Assembly: GCF_009725235.1 (NCBI RefSeq)
Contig: NZ_WJFC01000064.1
Span: forward strand, 1 to 63,098
Source: Scytonema sp. UIC 10036
Lineage (GTDB): Bacteria; Cyanobacteriota; Cyanobacteriia; Cyanobacteriales; Nostocaceae
Reading direction: 5' to 3'
DNA length: 63,098 nucleotides
Position numbers and translations under genes: made by a program. The notes under the pieces are model-generated. The model had not been told where the DNA came from. It did not search any database and saw only the letters and a list, made by a program, of their open reading frames with translations. Within the stretch, counting starts at the first letter, position 1, and each line of letters starts with the position of its first letter. Of this stretch, positions 9,139 through 18,216 are shown one piece after another.

Positions 9139-10182
9139 ATTTTAGTTACAGGCGGAGCTGGATATATTGGCTCCCATGCTGTATTAGCCCTAAAAAATGC
9201 AGGTTATGAGGTTATTGTTCTTGATAATTTGTCAAATGGACATCGAGAACTTGTAGAAGAGCTTTTACAGGTAAAGCTGATTGTGGGTGATACGAGCGAT
9301 CGCGCACTTTTAGATAACATATTTACAACCCACAATATAGCTGCTATCATGCATTTTGCTGCCTATATTGCTGTTGGTGAATCTGTCACTGACCCAGCCA
9401 AATATTACCAGAATAATGTTGCAGGTACTCTCACACTTTTAGAAGCAATGGTTGCTGCTTCGATCGACAAATTCATCTTTTCTTCTACTTGCGCTCTTTA
9501 CGGCGTACCCAAGTTTGTTCCATTGACTGAAGACCATCCACATGACCCAATTAGCCCCTATGCAACTAGCAAATGGATGGTAGAGCGAATTTTGTCTGAT
9601 TTCGATACAGCTTACAATCTCAAATCTGTCCGTTTCCGCTACTTTAACGCTGCGGGAGCCGATCCAGGAGGGCTATTGGGTGAAGATCATGAACCCGAAA
9701 CCCACCTCATACCACTGGTACTTATGTCTGCTTTGGGTAAGCGGGAATCTATTACGATATTCGGTACTGATTACCCTACGAGTGATGGTACTTGTATTCG
9801 CGATTACATCCATGTAACTGACTTAGCACAAGCACATATTCTGGGTTTGGAGTACCTTGTTAAAGGAGGAGACAGTGAAGTTTTTAATCTAGGCAATGGC
9901 AGTGGATTTTCAGTGAGAGAAGTCATCGAAACTGCAAAGGAAGTCACAGGAAAAAACATCAAAATAGAGGAGCGCGACAGGAGAGCCGGCGATCCACCTA
10001 TTTTAGTTGGAAGTAGCGACAAAGCAATTAAAGTTTTGGGTTGGCATCCCCAATACCCAAATATTAAAGAAATTATCGCCCATGCATGGCAGTGGCATCA
10101 AAAACGCCATGCTATGGCAACTCATATGGAAGCAAGGCCTTGCGCCCCGACTAACAACCAACAACTAACAACTAACAACTAA
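9130..10182 (+). CDS. galE: UDP-glucose 4-epimerase
   Basis: This 350-residue extended short-chain dehydrogenase interconverts UDP-glucose and UDP-galactose in the Leloir pathway, with NAD bound by the N-terminal MSTILVTGGAGYIGSHAVL. The catalytic Tyr/Lys pair lies in SPYATSKWMVERIL, preceded by FSSTCALYG. RYFNAAGADPGGLLGEDHEPE and CIRDYIHVTDLAQAH are typical of the family. The normal end of GalE is reached at about WQWHQKRH. The last 18 or so residues (EARPCAPTNNQQLTTNN) are translated from a repeat that also lies upstream of the gene and are probably not part of the fold. galK lies 1.3 kb downstream on the other strand and galT 33 kb away. Confidence 0.96.
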   Translation: MSTILVTGGAGYIGSHAVLALKNAGYEVIVLDNLSNGHRELVEELLQVKLIVGDTSDRALLDNIFTTHNIAAIMHFAAYIAVGESVTDPAKYYQNNVAGTLTLLEAMVAASIDKFIFSSTCALYGVPKFVPLTEDHPHDPISPYATSKWMVERILSDFDTAYNLKSVRFRYFNAAGADPGGLLGEDHEPETHLIPLVLMSALGKRESITIFGTDYPTSDGTCIRDYIHVTDLAQAHILGLEYLVKGGDSEVFNLGNGSGFSVREVIETAKEVTGKNIKIEERDRRAGDPPILVGSSDKAIKVLGWHPQYPNIKEIIAHAWQWHQKRHAMATHMEARPCAPTNNQQLTTNN

Positions 10183-10197
10183 CCACTTATGTCAACC
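10132..10197 (+). repeat. Direct repeat flanking galE, downstream copy
   Basis: This copy contains GCAAGGCCTTGCGCC, then CTAACAAC heptamers, then ATGTCAACC, mirroring 9066-9138. It supplies the last codons and the stop of galE, and it ends with a duplicate of the galE start sequence. Confidence 0.7.
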
Positions 10198-11106
10198 TAT
10201 GTTTCCTCCATGAGTACGCCTAATTCTTTTCATTGCCATTTCTAAACTTAATTTCATTCGTTTGAAAGCTTTGACAAGATTCCCAATTTCATCATTAGAA
10301 ACCTGCTCGAAGTCAACTTCTAAATGTCCTGTACTCACTTCTTCGGCAATACGAGTTATGCGTTTGAGAGGAAGAATAACTTGTCGATTCAAAAAGATAT
10401 TGACCAAAAGGATAACCACTATAAAAACAGCAGAGACAAGTCCTACTATTAATAAAGAGGATTGATAAGCTTTTTCGATGACTTTACTTGCTGGTAGAGA
10501 CACAAATTGAGCCGCTACAATTTCATTTAAGTGCCAACCAAATCCATTCACCGAGCCAAAACGGTCAATCATAGTTTTCGGAGCAGCCTCTGGAGTACTA
10601 TGACACTGAAGACAAGCTTGTTGGCTAATTGATAGCGGACGGGAAATATAAAATATGTCGCCACCAGGAAGTGAGCGAAATCCACTCACCTGTTTTAAAT
10701 CTTTTTCTTTTCTAAAACGCTCTAAAATCTTGGCTTCAAAACTATCAGCTTTATCCCGAAGATTTGTAGGATTTGTTGCTGCTTCTTTATAAAAGAAGTC
10801 CCGATATTCTGGTTTTATTCGTAGAATTTCAAAAACTTCTCGTGCTGAGTATGCGGATACAACTTGGGGCAGAAACTTCTCTTCCAGTTTCAAAGAGAGT
10901 TCTGGATAGATTTGGATAAGTGTGTACTCACGTATAGAAGTCATTGTATCAATGAGTGTTAAAGCTCTTGAAGCTATTTCATTTGTCGCATTCTGCCTCA
11001 GCAATGCAGAAAGAGCTAACCCACTTAAACTTAAACCTACTACAAGAATTACAAGTAGCAAAATTGTCAATTTTTGTCTCAATTTTAAGTTTTTTAACAC
11101 GAGCAT
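10192..11106 (-). CDS. Tll0287/DUF3365-type heme sensor with HAMP domain
   Basis: The protein has 304 residues: a membrane helix at about 14-36, an extracytoplasmic domain, a second helix at about 216-240 and a HAMP linker at about 236-290. The periplasmic part has CLQCH (Cys165, Cys168, His169), the c-type heme attachment motif found in Tll0287-like (DUF3365) domains. A redox or gas-sensing role is inferred. The protein ends just after HAMP, so it has no kinase, cyclase or methyl-accepting domain of its own. It might signal through a partner or be a truncated receptor; no partner kinase is adjacent. The gene converges with galE, leaving only 9 bp between them. Confidence 0.82.
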   Translation of the reverse strand: MLVLKNLKLRQKLTILLLVILVVGLSLSGLALSALLRQNATNEIASRALTLIDTMTSIREYTLIQIYPELSLKLEEKFLPQVVSAYSAREVFEILRIKPEYRDFFYKEAATNPTNLRDKADSFEAKILERFRKEKDLKQVSGFRSLPGGDIFYISRPLSISQQACLQCHSTPEAAPKTMIDRFGSVNGFGWHLNEIVAAQFVSLPASKVIEKAYQSSLLIVGLVSAVFIVVILLVNIFLNRQVILPLKRITRIAEEVSTGHLEVDFEQVSNDEIGNLVKAFKRMKLSLEMAMKRIRRTHGGNIG

Positions 11107-11480
11107 AGAGTAGGTGCAAATAAAAGTACAAAGTTATGTCTTATCTATAAGGACAGGTTGAGGTTGATTTTCATTGAGGAATGTAAATAACTACAAAATA
11201 ACTTTGTAGGTTTCCAGATACAGGTTCACATTTTTTTTCAAGTAGATGCCTTGCTGGGAGACAAAATACAGTGAAATTACAGGATAGAGATTGTAGCAAT
11301 TTTGTTATTTTCTATTTTCGTTAAATAAACAACGAATAGGGTGCCTGCCGAGATATCTACAAAAACAGATACTTTGTAAAGTATTGTTGCATTATGTGCT
11401 TTTTGGATTTACTAATTAGTCAAAAAATGATATGCGATGAATCAAAATTTTGCACCTTCAAATCGAGCTTTCACCTTGTA
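11107..11480. other. Intergenic region without recognised features
   Basis: This 374-bp AT-rich gap lies upstream of the heme-sensor gene and downstream of galK. It probably contains the sensor promoter. No conserved element, hairpin or small gene was recognised. Confidence 0.5.
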
Positions 11481-12542
11481 TTAAGCAGGAACTAAAATTC
11501 GTCCGTTGTTACCTGTTTGATTGTATTGTGCGAGCACCTGAATAGCAATACCTCTTGCCTTTCCTGTAACAACCAAAGCAACACAAGCTCCTCCAAAACC
11601 AGCACCTGTCAACCTTGCGCCAAAGACTCCTTCTGTTTTCTGCAATATCCCTACTAACGTATCCAAGGCTGGTACAGACACTTCGTAATCGTCCCGCAAA
11701 CTAGCATGGGACGCGTTCATCAATTCACCAAAGCGATGGGATGAGACTCCTTGCAAAGCCTCTAATACCCGATTATTTTCCGTAATTACATGACGGGCAC
11801 GGCGTTGCAACAGTTCGGGTAAGTCTTTGGTTAGATCGGGATCGGTAATATCTCGCAGTGCCTTCACTCCTAGCAACCGCGCCGCTTCCTCGCATTCAGC
11901 ACGTCGCTGGTTATATCCACTACTTGCTAGAGATCGAGGTACACCGCTATCAATCGCGACTATCTTTGCTCCACTGGGAAAAGGAATCACGCGGCGTTCC
12001 AGGGTACGGGTATCTAAAAACAGCATATGCTCGGTGTCAGCGAGACTGGAAGCCATTTGATCCATAATCCCACATTGAACACCAGCATAGTGAATTTCTG
12101 CTTGTTGTGCTATTTTAGCAATTTCAACATCGTTAATGGGAAGATTAAGGAGTTGGCGTATTGCTCTAAGACTGCTGACTTCTAAAGCGGCGCTGCTAGA
12201 TAAACCCGAACCCATAGGAACTGTCGATTTGACATAGACATTTAGCTTTGGAATTGCGTATCCTTCTTTTTCCAAAAGTTGAATACAGCCATAGATATAA
12301 CTTGCAAATCCAGACGGCGTATGATTGATGTTTAAAATGTTGACTTGCTCGTCTAAATCTTCTGAATAAAAGTGGTGCTGTGTATCAATACTAAAACCTA
12401 GTTGTACCTTTGTACATTGAGAAATTGCTGTTGGGAGAACAAAGCCATCATTATAATCAGTGTGTTCGCCAAGTAAGTTAACTCTTCCCGGTGCAGTGGC
12501 TTCTGTTTCAGGTGGTTGACCAAATATTTTTTGAAAGTTCAT
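11481..12542 (-). CDS. galK: Galactokinase
   Basis: This 353-residue GHMP kinase phosphorylates galactose at C1 with ATP, the first step of the Leloir pathway. The galactokinase signature GRVNLLGEHTDYNDGFVLPT is near the N-terminus, the ATP-binding loop is PMGSGLSSSAALEVS, and the third GHMP motif is GARLTGAGFGGACVAL. The length is slightly below the usual 380 or so residues but all three motifs are intact. The start at 12542 (MNFQKIFGQ) fits the family. With galE nearby and galT at 43.5 kb, the full Leloir route is present. Confidence 0.96.
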   Translation of the reverse strand: MNFQKIFGQPPETEATAPGRVNLLGEHTDYNDGFVLPTAISQCTKVQLGFSIDTQHHFYSEDLDEQVNILNINHTPSGFASYIYGCIQLLEKEGYAIPKLNVYVKSTVPMGSGLSSSAALEVSSLRAIRQLLNLPINDVEIAKIAQQAEIHYAGVQCGIMDQMASSLADTEHMLFLDTRTLERRVIPFPSGAKIVAIDSGVPRSLASSGYNQRRAECEEAARLLGVKALRDITDPDLTKDLPELLQRRARHVITENNRVLEALQGVSSHRFGELMNASHASLRDDYEVSVPALDTLVGILQKTEGVFGARLTGAGFGGACVALVVTGKARGIAIQVLAQYNQTGNNGRILVPA

Positions 12543-12569
12543 AATGCTTTTGCGATGGTTTTACCTGAA

Positions 12570-12608
12570 GACGCAAAAGTGCTAAGAAAAATATAAGACT
12601 TTTGCGTC
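12570..12608. repeat. 11-bp inverted repeat upstream of galK
   Basis: GACGCAAAAGT and ACTTTTGCGTC form a perfect 11-bp stem between the M24-like gene and galK. There is no clear T-run on the reverse strand, so its use as an intrinsic terminator is uncertain. Confidence 0.5.
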
Positions 12609-12635
12609 CGTTTTGTTCATAGTGTAAATTTTTTA

Positions 12636-13733
12636 TCATATCTCCAAGGGTACAGGGCGCAATCTTCCCTGTATCTCAACGTTAGGAAAATTTGCATCAA
12701 AAGTGAGATTTTCTAACTTACCATCTTGGAGGAGCGCAAAAGTATCTTCAACTTTTGCCCCTGGTAAACTTGGATTCCACGCAACAGCTATACCTTCTGC
12801 TAAAGTGTCAGTAGTAGTGGGATTTGCTACAATTTCTCGCGCTAAATATCCCGTAGTTCCACCCTGATGATGTTCCTGGATTGCGCGATCGCATCCGTGC
12901 TGTTGATAGGCTTTAGCTAAAGCGTTATAAATCGAATTTAGAGGTGTTCCTGGTAGACACAGATTCAATGCTTGGGCTTCTATTTCGCGGACTTGATGGT
13001 GTAGTTTATTATACTCGTCTGTAAGCGCATCAAAGCAGACAAATCGCGTTAGATTCGCATACAACCCATATCCCCTAGCACAGAATATCAGCATTGCTTG
13101 CCGTCCAATTTGTTCCCCAGTGGGTGTAGCATGACGGTACAGGGGTAAACGCCTTTCACCGGCTACCAGTGTCAGCGCCGGATGCAGCCCCCTTGCCCAC
13201 AATGCCTCTGCACCTGCACCTGCTAACTGATATTCTGTCCATGTAGGCTTGGCAGCTTTTAGAACTTCTGTCATTGCTTCAGTTGCTTTACGCCCTACTT
13301 GACGGTATCGCTCTAGTTCGCTTGACATCATGATTCTTTTCCGACGTTGCAAAGAGGCGGGTAATCCCTTCTCTACATCGATGGTAGGGCGATCGCTTAA
13401 AACTTTCCCAGCACCTGTGACATCCCGGACAAAAGATTCACGTGCAGCAGCATCAGCCCAAGGATTGGCGTAAACTTTAAAATTCGCAGGTAATTCTTCA
13501 TCTTGCAAGCGCTGCGCTTCAATTTCATCTGTCAAAACCCAAGTATCTTGTGCTGTTATCAGCACCTCTGCGACTCCGGTTTCAGCTGTAAGCAGCACCG
13601 TGTTAGAAGCGCCAGCCGTCGCCCAAGCAAACCAGTCTGTTCCCCGCAAACGTAAGCCTTGGAACTCAGTCTCTGTTAGGATTTGACGTATAAACTCCAC
13701 TTTGGAGGACACTTCTTGATTTAAATCACTCAT
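12636..13733 (-). CDS. M24-fold (aminopeptidase P/creatinase-like) protein without metal ligands
   Basis: The 365-residue protein has the creatinase-type N-domain followed by a pita-bread M24 C-domain. In active aminopeptidases the metal is held by Asp, Asp, His, Glu, Glu. Here the segment that normally reads like VDGGxxYxGYxxDITRTF is MLIFCARGYGLYANLTRFV, so both aspartates are replaced. The histidine region (EHHQGGTTGY) and the glutamate in AKVEDTFAL remain. It may therefore be a metal-independent creatinase-like hydrolase or a non-catalytic homologue. The ATG at 13733 is preferred over GTG 13739, with AGGTG just upstream. It lies upstream of galK on the same strand. Confidence 0.82.
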   Translation of the reverse strand: MSDLNQEVSSKVEFIRQILTETEFQGLRLRGTDWFAWATAGASNTVLLTAETGVAEVLITAQDTWVLTDEIEAQRLQDEELPANFKVYANPWADAAARESFVRDVTGAGKVLSDRPTIDVEKGLPASLQRRKRIMMSSELERYRQVGRKATEAMTEVLKAAKPTWTEYQLAGAGAEALWARGLHPALTLVAGERRLPLYRHATPTGEQIGRQAMLIFCARGYGLYANLTRFVCFDALTDEYNKLHHQVREIEAQALNLCLPGTPLNSIYNALAKAYQQHGCDRAIQEHHQGGTTGYLAREIVANPTTTDTLAEGIAVAWNPSLPGAKVEDTFALLQDGKLENLTFDANFPNVEIQGRLRPVPLEI

Positions 13734-13815
13734 ATGCACCTGTGTTGAAATGTTTTAGCTCCATTGCCCGATTTAGATGGGTAAGTTAAGACAGTACCCC
13801 GAAGCTCTCGTCTCT

Positions 13816-13840
13816 CGTTCCCAGGCGGAGCCTGGGAACG
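13816..13840. repeat. CCTAGGC-type hairpin repeat (copy 1)
   Basis: CGTTCCCAGGC and GCCTGGGAACG form a perfect 11-bp stem with a GGA loop. It lies in the 328-bp gap between the divergent M24-like and catalase genes. Related hairpins lie at 15606-15629 and 49761-49783. Nothing else was recognised in this gap beyond presumed promoters. Confidence 0.7.
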
Positions 13841-14061
13841 AGGTGGCAGCCCCTCATAATTAATGCGGCGGACTACTAGCTTCTTTGTCTAAAATCCTTT
13901 TGTAAAGTGTTTACGCTAACAAGCAAAACTTCAAATTTCATCTATCTATTGGTGGTGAAAACCTATAGAAATTTTTACTAAAACTGGAAAGTTAGAACAA
14001 TACGCCAATTGCCCTGCTCTCTAATTACCTTGTTAGTGAGAGGCTTTTTTCTTTAGGTAGA

Positions 14062-15567
14062 ATGCACATGACAAACACTCAAAAAAAAGGTGAGAGCGGC
14101 AACCAAGAAGAAATTCTGACAAACCGCCAGGGTCATCTAATAACAGATAACCAGAATACAAAAACTGTGGGTGACAGGGGTCCTACAGTACTAGAAAACT
14201 ACAACTTTCTGGAAAAAATCACCCACTTCGATCGCGAACGCATTCCAGAAAGAGTCGTTCATGCACGAGGAGCAGGTGGTCATGGCTTTTTTGAAGCCTA
14301 TGGTAAAGTGGGTGATGAACCTATAAGCAAATATACGCGTGCCAAGCTTTTTCAAGAACAAGGCAAAATTACGCCAATGTTTGTTCGTTTTTCTACCGTT
14401 ACTCACGGTGGGCATTCACCTGAAACACTCCGAGATCCGCGTGGATTTGCAACAAAGTTTTATACAGAAGATGGTAATTGGGATTTAGTAGGAAATAACT
14501 TAAAAATCTTCTTTATCAGAGATCCGATCAAATTCCCCGATCTTATTCATGCTTTCAAGCCAGATCCAGTCACTAACCGTCAAGACCCCAACCGGATATT
14601 TGATTTTATCAGCCATACACCGGAAGCAATGCACATGATTACATGGCTGTTCAGTCCTTGGGGAATTCCTGCAAGCTACCGATTCATGGAAGGTTCAGGT
14701 GTAAATACTTACAAATGGGTGAATTCAGACGGTGTAGGGCATTTAGTGAAGTACTTTTGGAGACCCAAGCAGGGAGTAAAATGCCTGACTCAAGCTCAAG
14801 CTGAAGAAATTCAAGCTAAGAATTTTAACCATGCGACAGAGGATTTGTACGACGCAATTGAAAGAGGTGATTATCCGGAATGGGAGTTTTGCGTCCAAAT
14901 CATGTCTGATGGCGAACATCCCGAACTCGATTTCGATCCATTAGATCCCACAAAAATTTGGCCGCCAGACCAATTCCCATTGCTACCAGTCGGACGAATG
15001 GTGCTTGATAAAAATCCGGTCAACTATTTTGCAGAAGTTGAGCAAGCCGCCTTTGGTACAGGTGTGTTAGTGGATGGGTTAGACTTCTCAGACGACAAAT
15101 TGCTTCAGGGTAGAACTTTTTCTTACTCAGATACCCAGCGTTACCGCGTGGGACCAAATTACCTACAGTTACCTATCAATCAACCAAAAACACCTGTTGC
15201 TACAAATCAGCGTGATGCTCAGATGACTTACCGTGTTGATGGAGTTGAAGCTGGAGAGAACCCCCACGTGAATTACGAGCCAAGCAGTCTTGGCGGACTC
15301 AAAGAAGCGCCGAAATATGGCAAACCTCACACTCCTTACGTTCAAGGTCCCGTTATAGGTCAAAAAATCAGCCGAACTAACGATTACAAGCAGGCAGGCG
15401 AGCGGTATCGTACTTTTGAAGATTGGGAGCGTGATGACCTGATTTTAAACCTTGTGACACAACTCAAACAATGCAGTCCCCATATTCAACAGCGCATGGT
15501 GGAGCACTTGATGCAATGCGATCCAGAATATGGTAAACGCGTAAAAGAAGGACTTGAGCAAAAATAG
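14062..15567 (+). CDS. Monofunctional heme catalase
   Basis: The protein has 501 residues and belongs to the small-subunit clade of typical catalases that dismutate hydrogen peroxide. The active-site His is in [15 protein letters not shown], the Asn in [12 protein letters not shown], and the proximal heme Tyr in [31 protein letters not shown] and [21 protein letters not shown] are family-conserved. AGGTAG sits just before ATG 14062; ATG 14068 is an alternative. Many cyanobacteria rely on KatG or manganese catalases instead, so acquisition by transfer is possible but not shown here. It is probably transcribed alone. Confidence 0.95.
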   Translation: MHMTNTQKKGESGNQEEILTNRQGHLITDNQNTKTVGDRGPTVLENYNFLEKITHFDRERIPERVVHARGAGGHGFFEAYGKVGDEPISKYTRAKLFQEQGKITPMFVRFSTVTHGGHSPETLRDPRGFATKFYTEDGNWDLVGNNLKIFFIRDPIKFPDLIHAFKPDPVTNRQDPNRIFDFISHTPEAMHMITWLFSPWGIPASYRFMEGSGVNTYKWVNSDGVGHLVKYFWRPKQGVKCLTQAQAEEIQAKNFNHATEDLYDAIERGDYPEWEFCVQIMSDGEHPELDFDPLDPTKIWPPDQFPLLPVGRMVLDKNPVNYFAEVEQAAFGTGVLVDGLDFSDDKLLQGRTFSYSDTQRYRVGPNYLQLPINQPKTPVATNQRDAQMTYRVDGVEAGENPHVNYEPSSLGGLKEAPKYGKPHTPYVQGPVIGQKISRTNDYKQAGERYRTFEDWERDDLILNLVTQLKQCSPHIQQRMVEHLMQCDPEYGKRVKEGLEQK

Positions 15568-15570
15568 CTT

Positions 15571-15606
15571 GTCTTTCTCGTCTTTCTCGTCTTTCTCGTC
15601 TTTCTC
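15571..15606 (+). repeat. Nonamer tandem repeat just after the catalase stop
   Basis: Four perfect tandem copies of GTCTTTCTC begin three bases after the catalase stop codon and lead straight into the hairpin at 15606-15629. Confidence 0.85.
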
Positions 15607-15629
15607 GTTCCTAGGCTCCGCCTGGGAAT
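15606..15629. repeat. CCTAGGC-type hairpin repeat (copy 2)
   Basis: CGTTCCTAGGC, loop TCC, GCCTGGGAATG. The stem is nearly the same as at 13816-13840, and the single change keeps a G-T pair. It could act as the catalase terminator hairpin. Confidence 0.65.
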
Positions 15630-15677
15630 GAATACTTGAGGCTCTGCCTCAAATTTTACAACCTCCTCTTTGCCCTA

Positions 15678-15723
15678 GCGATTAGAAATCGCGGCTATAC
15701 AAACAAAGTCCGCCTTCGCGGAC
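15678..15723. repeat. Paired-hairpin dispersed repeat (copy 1)
   Basis: Two adjacent stem-loops, GCGATTAGAAATCGC and GTCCGCCTTCGCGGAC, are joined by a TATACAAACAAA spacer. A reverse-orientation copy with compensatory stem changes lies at 18217-18263. The rest of the 592-bp gap 15568-16159 shows no gene. Confidence 0.75.
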
Positions 15724-16159
15724 TGAATAATCAGGTCAGGGTAAACGCACTTTATTTTGTATAAATTGTACTTGATAAAAAGACATAAAAAAGCGGAAAA
15801 AGTGTTTCTGCCAACACAAGAGCGGTATTGACCTGGAAAGAGATCTTCTAAATACTAGTCAAGGTTGCAGATATTCCCCGGAGCTAGTATGGCTAAAGGA
15901 TTTGGCGAGCTTCTTGTTGGATAGAGTCGGACATGGTAGCAGGAGGTCGAATTTGCCCGATTTTACCTTAAGCGATCGCTCCGTTGTGTATCAATTCCAT
16001 TGTGCATCAATAATTATTAATTTAATTACCTCCAAATCCAACCCTCCACAACCACCAAACTTACGGTAAAATCAAAAATTAAGCATCCAACCAAGCATCA
16101 ACCAGCGTGAAAGCAGAAACGATATTCTACCGCCTATTCCAAACTTTCCCCAGCATTGT

Positions 16160-16573
16160 CTACGGATATTGTCCTTGATTCATCAAAACTTGCCGTTGAA
16201 GTATGCGATTAGGAACATTAAACTGAAGCAACCTTGCAGTCCCTTGACCAATCTGAGTTTTCCCTTCTATTCTCGCACCTTCAAGATAGAAATGTTCATC
16301 CCAAACCTGATGACGGGGATTAAACAATGGGACAATTTCTTTAGTAACTTGGTCTATCGTAGCGAAATCTGAACCTTTATGACGATTGCAGGATAAACAT
16401 GAAAGTGCTAGATTATCAGCAGTCGTTTCACCCCCATGCTTTACGGCAATAATATGGTCTACTTCATGGGTATAGATTGAAAAATCTTGATGGATTAAGC
16501 AATATTCACAGCGTCCAGATGCTCTCTCTATGACTAACTTACGTAGTTCGGCAGAAATTGAATTAGAAGTCAT
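16160..16573 (-). CDS. HNH endonuclease
   Basis: The 137-residue protein has an HNH nuclease core with zinc knuckles: CEYC (Cys22, Cys25), the catalytic region EVDHIIAVKHGG (Asp39, His40), Asn54 in ADNLALSC, and CLSCNRHKG (Cys59, Cys62, His65). This order matches the metal-dependent DNA-nicking HNH fold. The C-terminal half (about 70 residues) is not recognised. The gene starts 3 bp after the stop of the 124-residue gene, so the pair is almost certainly one operon. It could be a stand-alone nuclease, a toxin-like effector or a mobile-element remnant. Confidence 0.88.
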   Translation of the reverse strand: MTSNSISAELRKLVIERASGRCEYCLIHQDFSIYTHEVDHIIAVKHGGETTADNLALSCLSCNRHKGSDFATIDQVTKEIVPLFNPRHQVWDEHFYLEGARIEGKTQIGQGTARLLQFNVPNRILQRQVLMNQGQYP

Positions 16574-16576
16574 TTG

Positions 16577-16951
16577 TTAAATTCTAGTGGAGGCTCGTGC
16601 TTTTAGTAAAATCATAATATGTTCTAATTGCTCGTAAACATCTAATTCTGCTAATTCCATTGGACTGAGTATTGCAGAGCGATTTTTTTCTAATAATGCT
16701 TGCAGGCGTGTTTGAGCTTGGGATGAAACTTTAAAATTCATAATTTCTTCTGGTGTTGGGCGCTTAATTAAAAAGTCAAGAACTTCTTGATAAACTTCGG
16801 GAATATCTGTAGTCTCAGCTAGAACTGTCTGCTGAACCTGTGGCGAATTAGCAACGTCTAACAATCGCCAAAGCAATTCGGGTAAGCGATTTTGCAAAGG
16901 TTTTAAACGTTGAGCTAGTTCATCTGAAATTTGAATCGTTAATTCTGCCAT
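16577..16951 (-). CDS. Uncharacterised partner of the HNH gene
   Basis: The 124-residue protein was not assigned to a family. It is predicted to be largely helical, starting MAELTIQISDELAQRLKPLQ and containing LPELLWRLLDV and YQEVLDFLIKRPTPEEIMNF. The ITIQISDELAQRL-like opening resembles ribbon-helix-helix style N-termini of small DNA-binding antitoxins, but this is only a resemblance. It is the first gene of a two-gene unit with the HNH nuclease, separated by 3 bp, which makes an inhibitor or specificity partner possible. A HIP1 site lies directly upstream of the start. Confidence 0.75.
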   Translation of the reverse strand: MAELTIQISDELAQRLKPLQNRLPELLWRLLDVANSPQVQQTVLAETTDIPEVYQEVLDFLIKRPTPEEIMNFKVSSQAQTRLQALLEKNRSAILSPMELAELDVYEQLEHIMILLKARASTRI

Positions 16952-17103
16952 GCGATCGCTCCAGTGTTACCCGGCTTGTCTTTTATGCCAATTATAGCTC
17001 TTACAGCAAATCTAAAGCTCCCGATTTTTCAGACGTTGAGCAAGTAGACAGTCCTCAAAGCTCAACGCTTCTTCATATAGTAACCCTGGTTTTTGCCACT
17101 GGT

Positions 17104-17886
17104 TTATCGTGACGAAGGCAATCCTTTTATCGCAGTCGCAATCCCTGCAATAAGGGGTTGATACTGATGACTTGAGAAGGGGCGAAAATCATTTCTGCAA
17201 TCCACACTCATTTTACACAGCAGGCGAAACTGGAGCGGTGTTGGAGATTTATTGACACGCTCTACCCGCACATATTCGTTGGAATTTTGTTGAAGCAACT
17301 CAAAAACTTCTGCTTGCAAATATTGCGGACAGTAACCGACAATGTAGTGGTCTTCGGTGTTGAAAATGAAAGCTTGAGAATCGTAGGGATTTTGAAATTC
17401 GCGAGCTAACCATAACTTTTCCCCTGGCTCAAGTCGATCGATTCGCTCAATCGCATTGCTTGACAAATGTCGCAACCTATGCACGAAAAAATAAAGATGG
17501 TACTGTCCTTGTTCATCAACTTCCGGATAAGGAAAAACGGCGAGTGTATCTGTTTCTCGTTCACCACCACTGCGGGCTAAAATTGCGATTGGGTCATTTT
17601 CATCGTTGAGAATATTCAGCCATTCAATAAAACTTGAATAATCAGGACGCTTACGCGACATCACCCGATTAGCAAACACTGGAAATAACTGAGTTGATGT
17701 ATAAATTTCATCTAAGCGCGGAAATGAAGACAAAGGTTTAAAAGCACATTTCTCTTCAGCTTCTTTTACACCTTGCGTGTAGACAAATTGATACATACCC
17801 CCATCAAATGTTAACCGACCAATGGGGAACCAAAAGTGACTAATGGGGTCAAGACACGCTAAAAATAGTGTTGTTGGTGTTTTCAA
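17104..17886 (-). CDS. HIRAN-domain protein
   Basis: The 260-residue protein has a HipA-N-like first part (FLACLDPISHFWFPIGRLTF, GVKEAEEKCAFKPLSSFPRL) followed by a HIRAN-like domain at about residues 150-225 (LEPGEKLWLAREFQNPYDSQ, IVGYCPQYLQAEV). In eukaryotic HLTF the HIRAN domain binds DNA 3' ends; in bacteria it is often linked to repair or mobile functions. The only suitable start is TTG at 17886, with GAGGGA about 10 bases upstream, because the next Met is well inside the domain. It is transcribed toward the HNH pair. Confidence 0.72.
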   Translation of the reverse strand: MKTPTTLFLACLDPISHFWFPIGRLTFDGGMYQFVYTQGVKEAEEKCAFKPLSSFPRLDEIYTSTQLFPVFANRVMSRKRPDYSSFIEWLNILNDENDPIAILARSGGERETDTLAVFPYPEVDEQGQYHLYFFVHRLRHLSSNAIERIDRLEPGEKLWLAREFQNPYDSQAFIFNTEDHYIVGYCPQYLQAEVFELLQQNSNEYVRVERVNKSPTPLQFRLLCKMSVDCRNDFRPFSSHQYQPLIAGIATAIKGLPSSR

Positions 17887-18216
17887 GGTAATGTTTCCCT
17901 CAAGGTAAGTAACCTGTGACAGTTTATTTTCTGTACTCTCTGTTTAGTCGCCGTACCCCCGACTCAGAAGCAATTATATATCCGTCGATGTTTACTGAAG
18001 ATGGTCAACCTATAGAAGAGAATCATCGGATAATTGTTGATGCGATACGGCTTAAGCCGTTACCGTAGGTATCGCCCAAAGAGTCGAACAAGAGAAGAAT
18101 AATCAGAGTTAATAGTGCAGTCATCTCTGTAGCCGATCGTGCTGCGACTTCTGTTTATGGCTGAATTAAACGAAACTCTACAAAAGGTGTAGATACCCTG
18201 TGGACTTTCTAAAAAT

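Noticed and set aside
12570..12608. Intrinsic terminator between the M24-like gene and galK
   Set aside because: The stem is good but no T-run follows on the transcribed strand, so it is listed only as an inverted repeat.
17955..18068. Short forward frame SRRTPDSEAIIYPSMFTEDG, possibly a Uma2-like fragment
   Set aside because: The resemblance to Uma2 N-termini is weak and the frame is too short to call.
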